From: an uncultured Pseudomonadota bacterium
GTDB taxonomy: Bacteria; Pseudomonadota; Gammaproteobacteria; Xanthomonadales; Ahniellaceae
Assembly (NCBI GenBank): GCA_937996755.1
Contig: CALKUS010000206.1
Span: 1 to 5,985 of the forward strand
DNA: 5,985 bases
Direction: 5' to 3'
Part shown: positions 5,720 through 5,985 of the stretch, piece after piece
Layout of the letters: each line of letters begins with the position of its first letter
How positions within the stretch are numbered: position 1 is the first letter of the stretch
The notes under the pieces: model-generated
The model's database searches: none
Told to the model about the DNA's origin: nothing
What the model saw: the letters and a program-made list of their open reading frames with translations, nothing else
Position numbers and translations under genes: made by a program

Positions 5720-5743
5720 GCGCGCGGCCTACGAGCCGCGCGC
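5720..5743. terminator. Hairpin between convergent genes (possible bidirectional terminator)
   Basis: A perfect 9-bp inverted repeat (GCGCGCGGC at 5720-5728, GCCGCGCGC at 5735-5743) with a 6-base loop lies in the 18-base gap between the converging glutathione transferase and the right-edge gene. The loop contains the TAG stop of the minus-strand gene. There is only TT after it on the plus strand, so U-tract support is weak. The placement fits a shared terminator. Confidence 0.5.
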
Positions 5744-5985
5744 TTCCGTCTGGCGCAGCGCCCAGCCGAGCAGGCGCGCAAGCAGCTTTTCCCGCAAGCC
5801 TTCCGGCCGCGCGAGCTTCATGCGCTCGAACAAGGCCGCGTGGCGCGCGTCGGGCGCGCCGCCCACGATCGCCTTCAGCACCGTCGCGATGCGCTTCGGC
5901 TTCGTGCGGGTCTCCTTCTTCAGGCGCGTGAGCGCGCCGAGCAGGCGCAGCTCGTCGGCGTCGAAGTCGCTGCCGAACGGATAGG
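5729..5985 (-). CDS. C-terminal end of a larger protein, possibly acetyl-CoA hydrolase/transferase
   Basis: The last 84 full codons and a TAG stop (5729-5731) are present, and the gene runs off the right edge. I read this frame directly on the minus strand; it is open throughout. The fragment begins YPFGSDFDADELRLLGAL, continues with a basic stretch (LKKETRTKPKR) and ends in an Arg/Leu-rich helix (LREKLLARLLGWALRQ). YPFGSDF followed by an acidic helix and a basic TRTKPKR-like stretch recalls the C-terminal tail of long proteobacterial acetyl-CoA hydrolase/transferase proteins. This is from memory of the family, and no catalytic residue is in view, so the product assignment is tentative. That a gene ends here is well supported by the open frame, the convergent arrangement and the hairpin at its stop. 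Confidence 0.65.
   Translation of the reverse strand, partial: YPFGSDFDADELRLLGALTRLKKETRTKPKRIATVLKAIVGGAPDARHAALFERMKLARPEGLREKLLARLLGWALRQTEARGS

Overview
The window is high-GC (roughly two thirds G+C by eye) bacterial chromosomal DNA, packed with genes and with gaps of 9 to 146 bases. The genes found (lipoyl-bearing pyruvate dehydrogenase subunit, Ohr, YqiJ/YqiK-type membrane proteins, PspA, a beta-type glutathione transferase) and the GC content point to a proteobacterium, most likely a gammaproteobacterium of the Xanthomonadaceae/Lysobacter kind. That placement is by family resemblance, not by a marker gene.

Layout. Positions 1-344 (minus) hold the N-terminal lipoyl domain and Ala/Pro linker of a 2-oxoacid dehydrogenase subunit. 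Positions 433-852 (minus) encode Ohr, an organic hydroperoxide reductase. Positions 952-4931 (minus) hold five tightly spaced genes read in one direction: a ribbon-helix-helix-like protein with an unrecognised C-terminal part, PspA/IM30, a YqiJ-like membrane protein with an OB-fold tail, a YqiK-like flotillin (SPFH protein), and an 82-residue TerB-like acidic protein. Positions 5078-5710 (plus) encode a glutathione transferase, divergent from the five-gene cluster. Positions 5729-5985 (minus) hold the C-terminal end of a larger protein, possibly an acetyl-CoA hydrolase/transferase.

The centre of interest is the five-gene cluster. A sigma70-like promoter (-35 TTGACT, 17-base spacer, -10 TACATT) lies just upstream of its first gene. 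The internal gaps are only 5, 9, 18 and 21 bases, and a GC-rich 9-bp hairpin follows the last stop, so it reads as a single operon. The products all suit a membrane-integrity module: PspA coats stressed inner membrane, YqiJ and YqiK form an NfeD/flotillin-type membrane-domain pair, and the first and last proteins are candidate regulator and accessory factor. None of the usual enterobacterial Psp controllers (PspF, PspB, PspC) is in the window, and I see no sigma54 -24/-12 site. Association of PspA with SPFH proteins is known (for example the pspA-ydjGHI operon of Bacillus subtilis). The ribbon-helix-helix and TerB-like additions are the less familiar part.

I see no CRISPR array, RNA gene, insertion sequence or phage gene. 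No gap between genes exceeds 146 bases.
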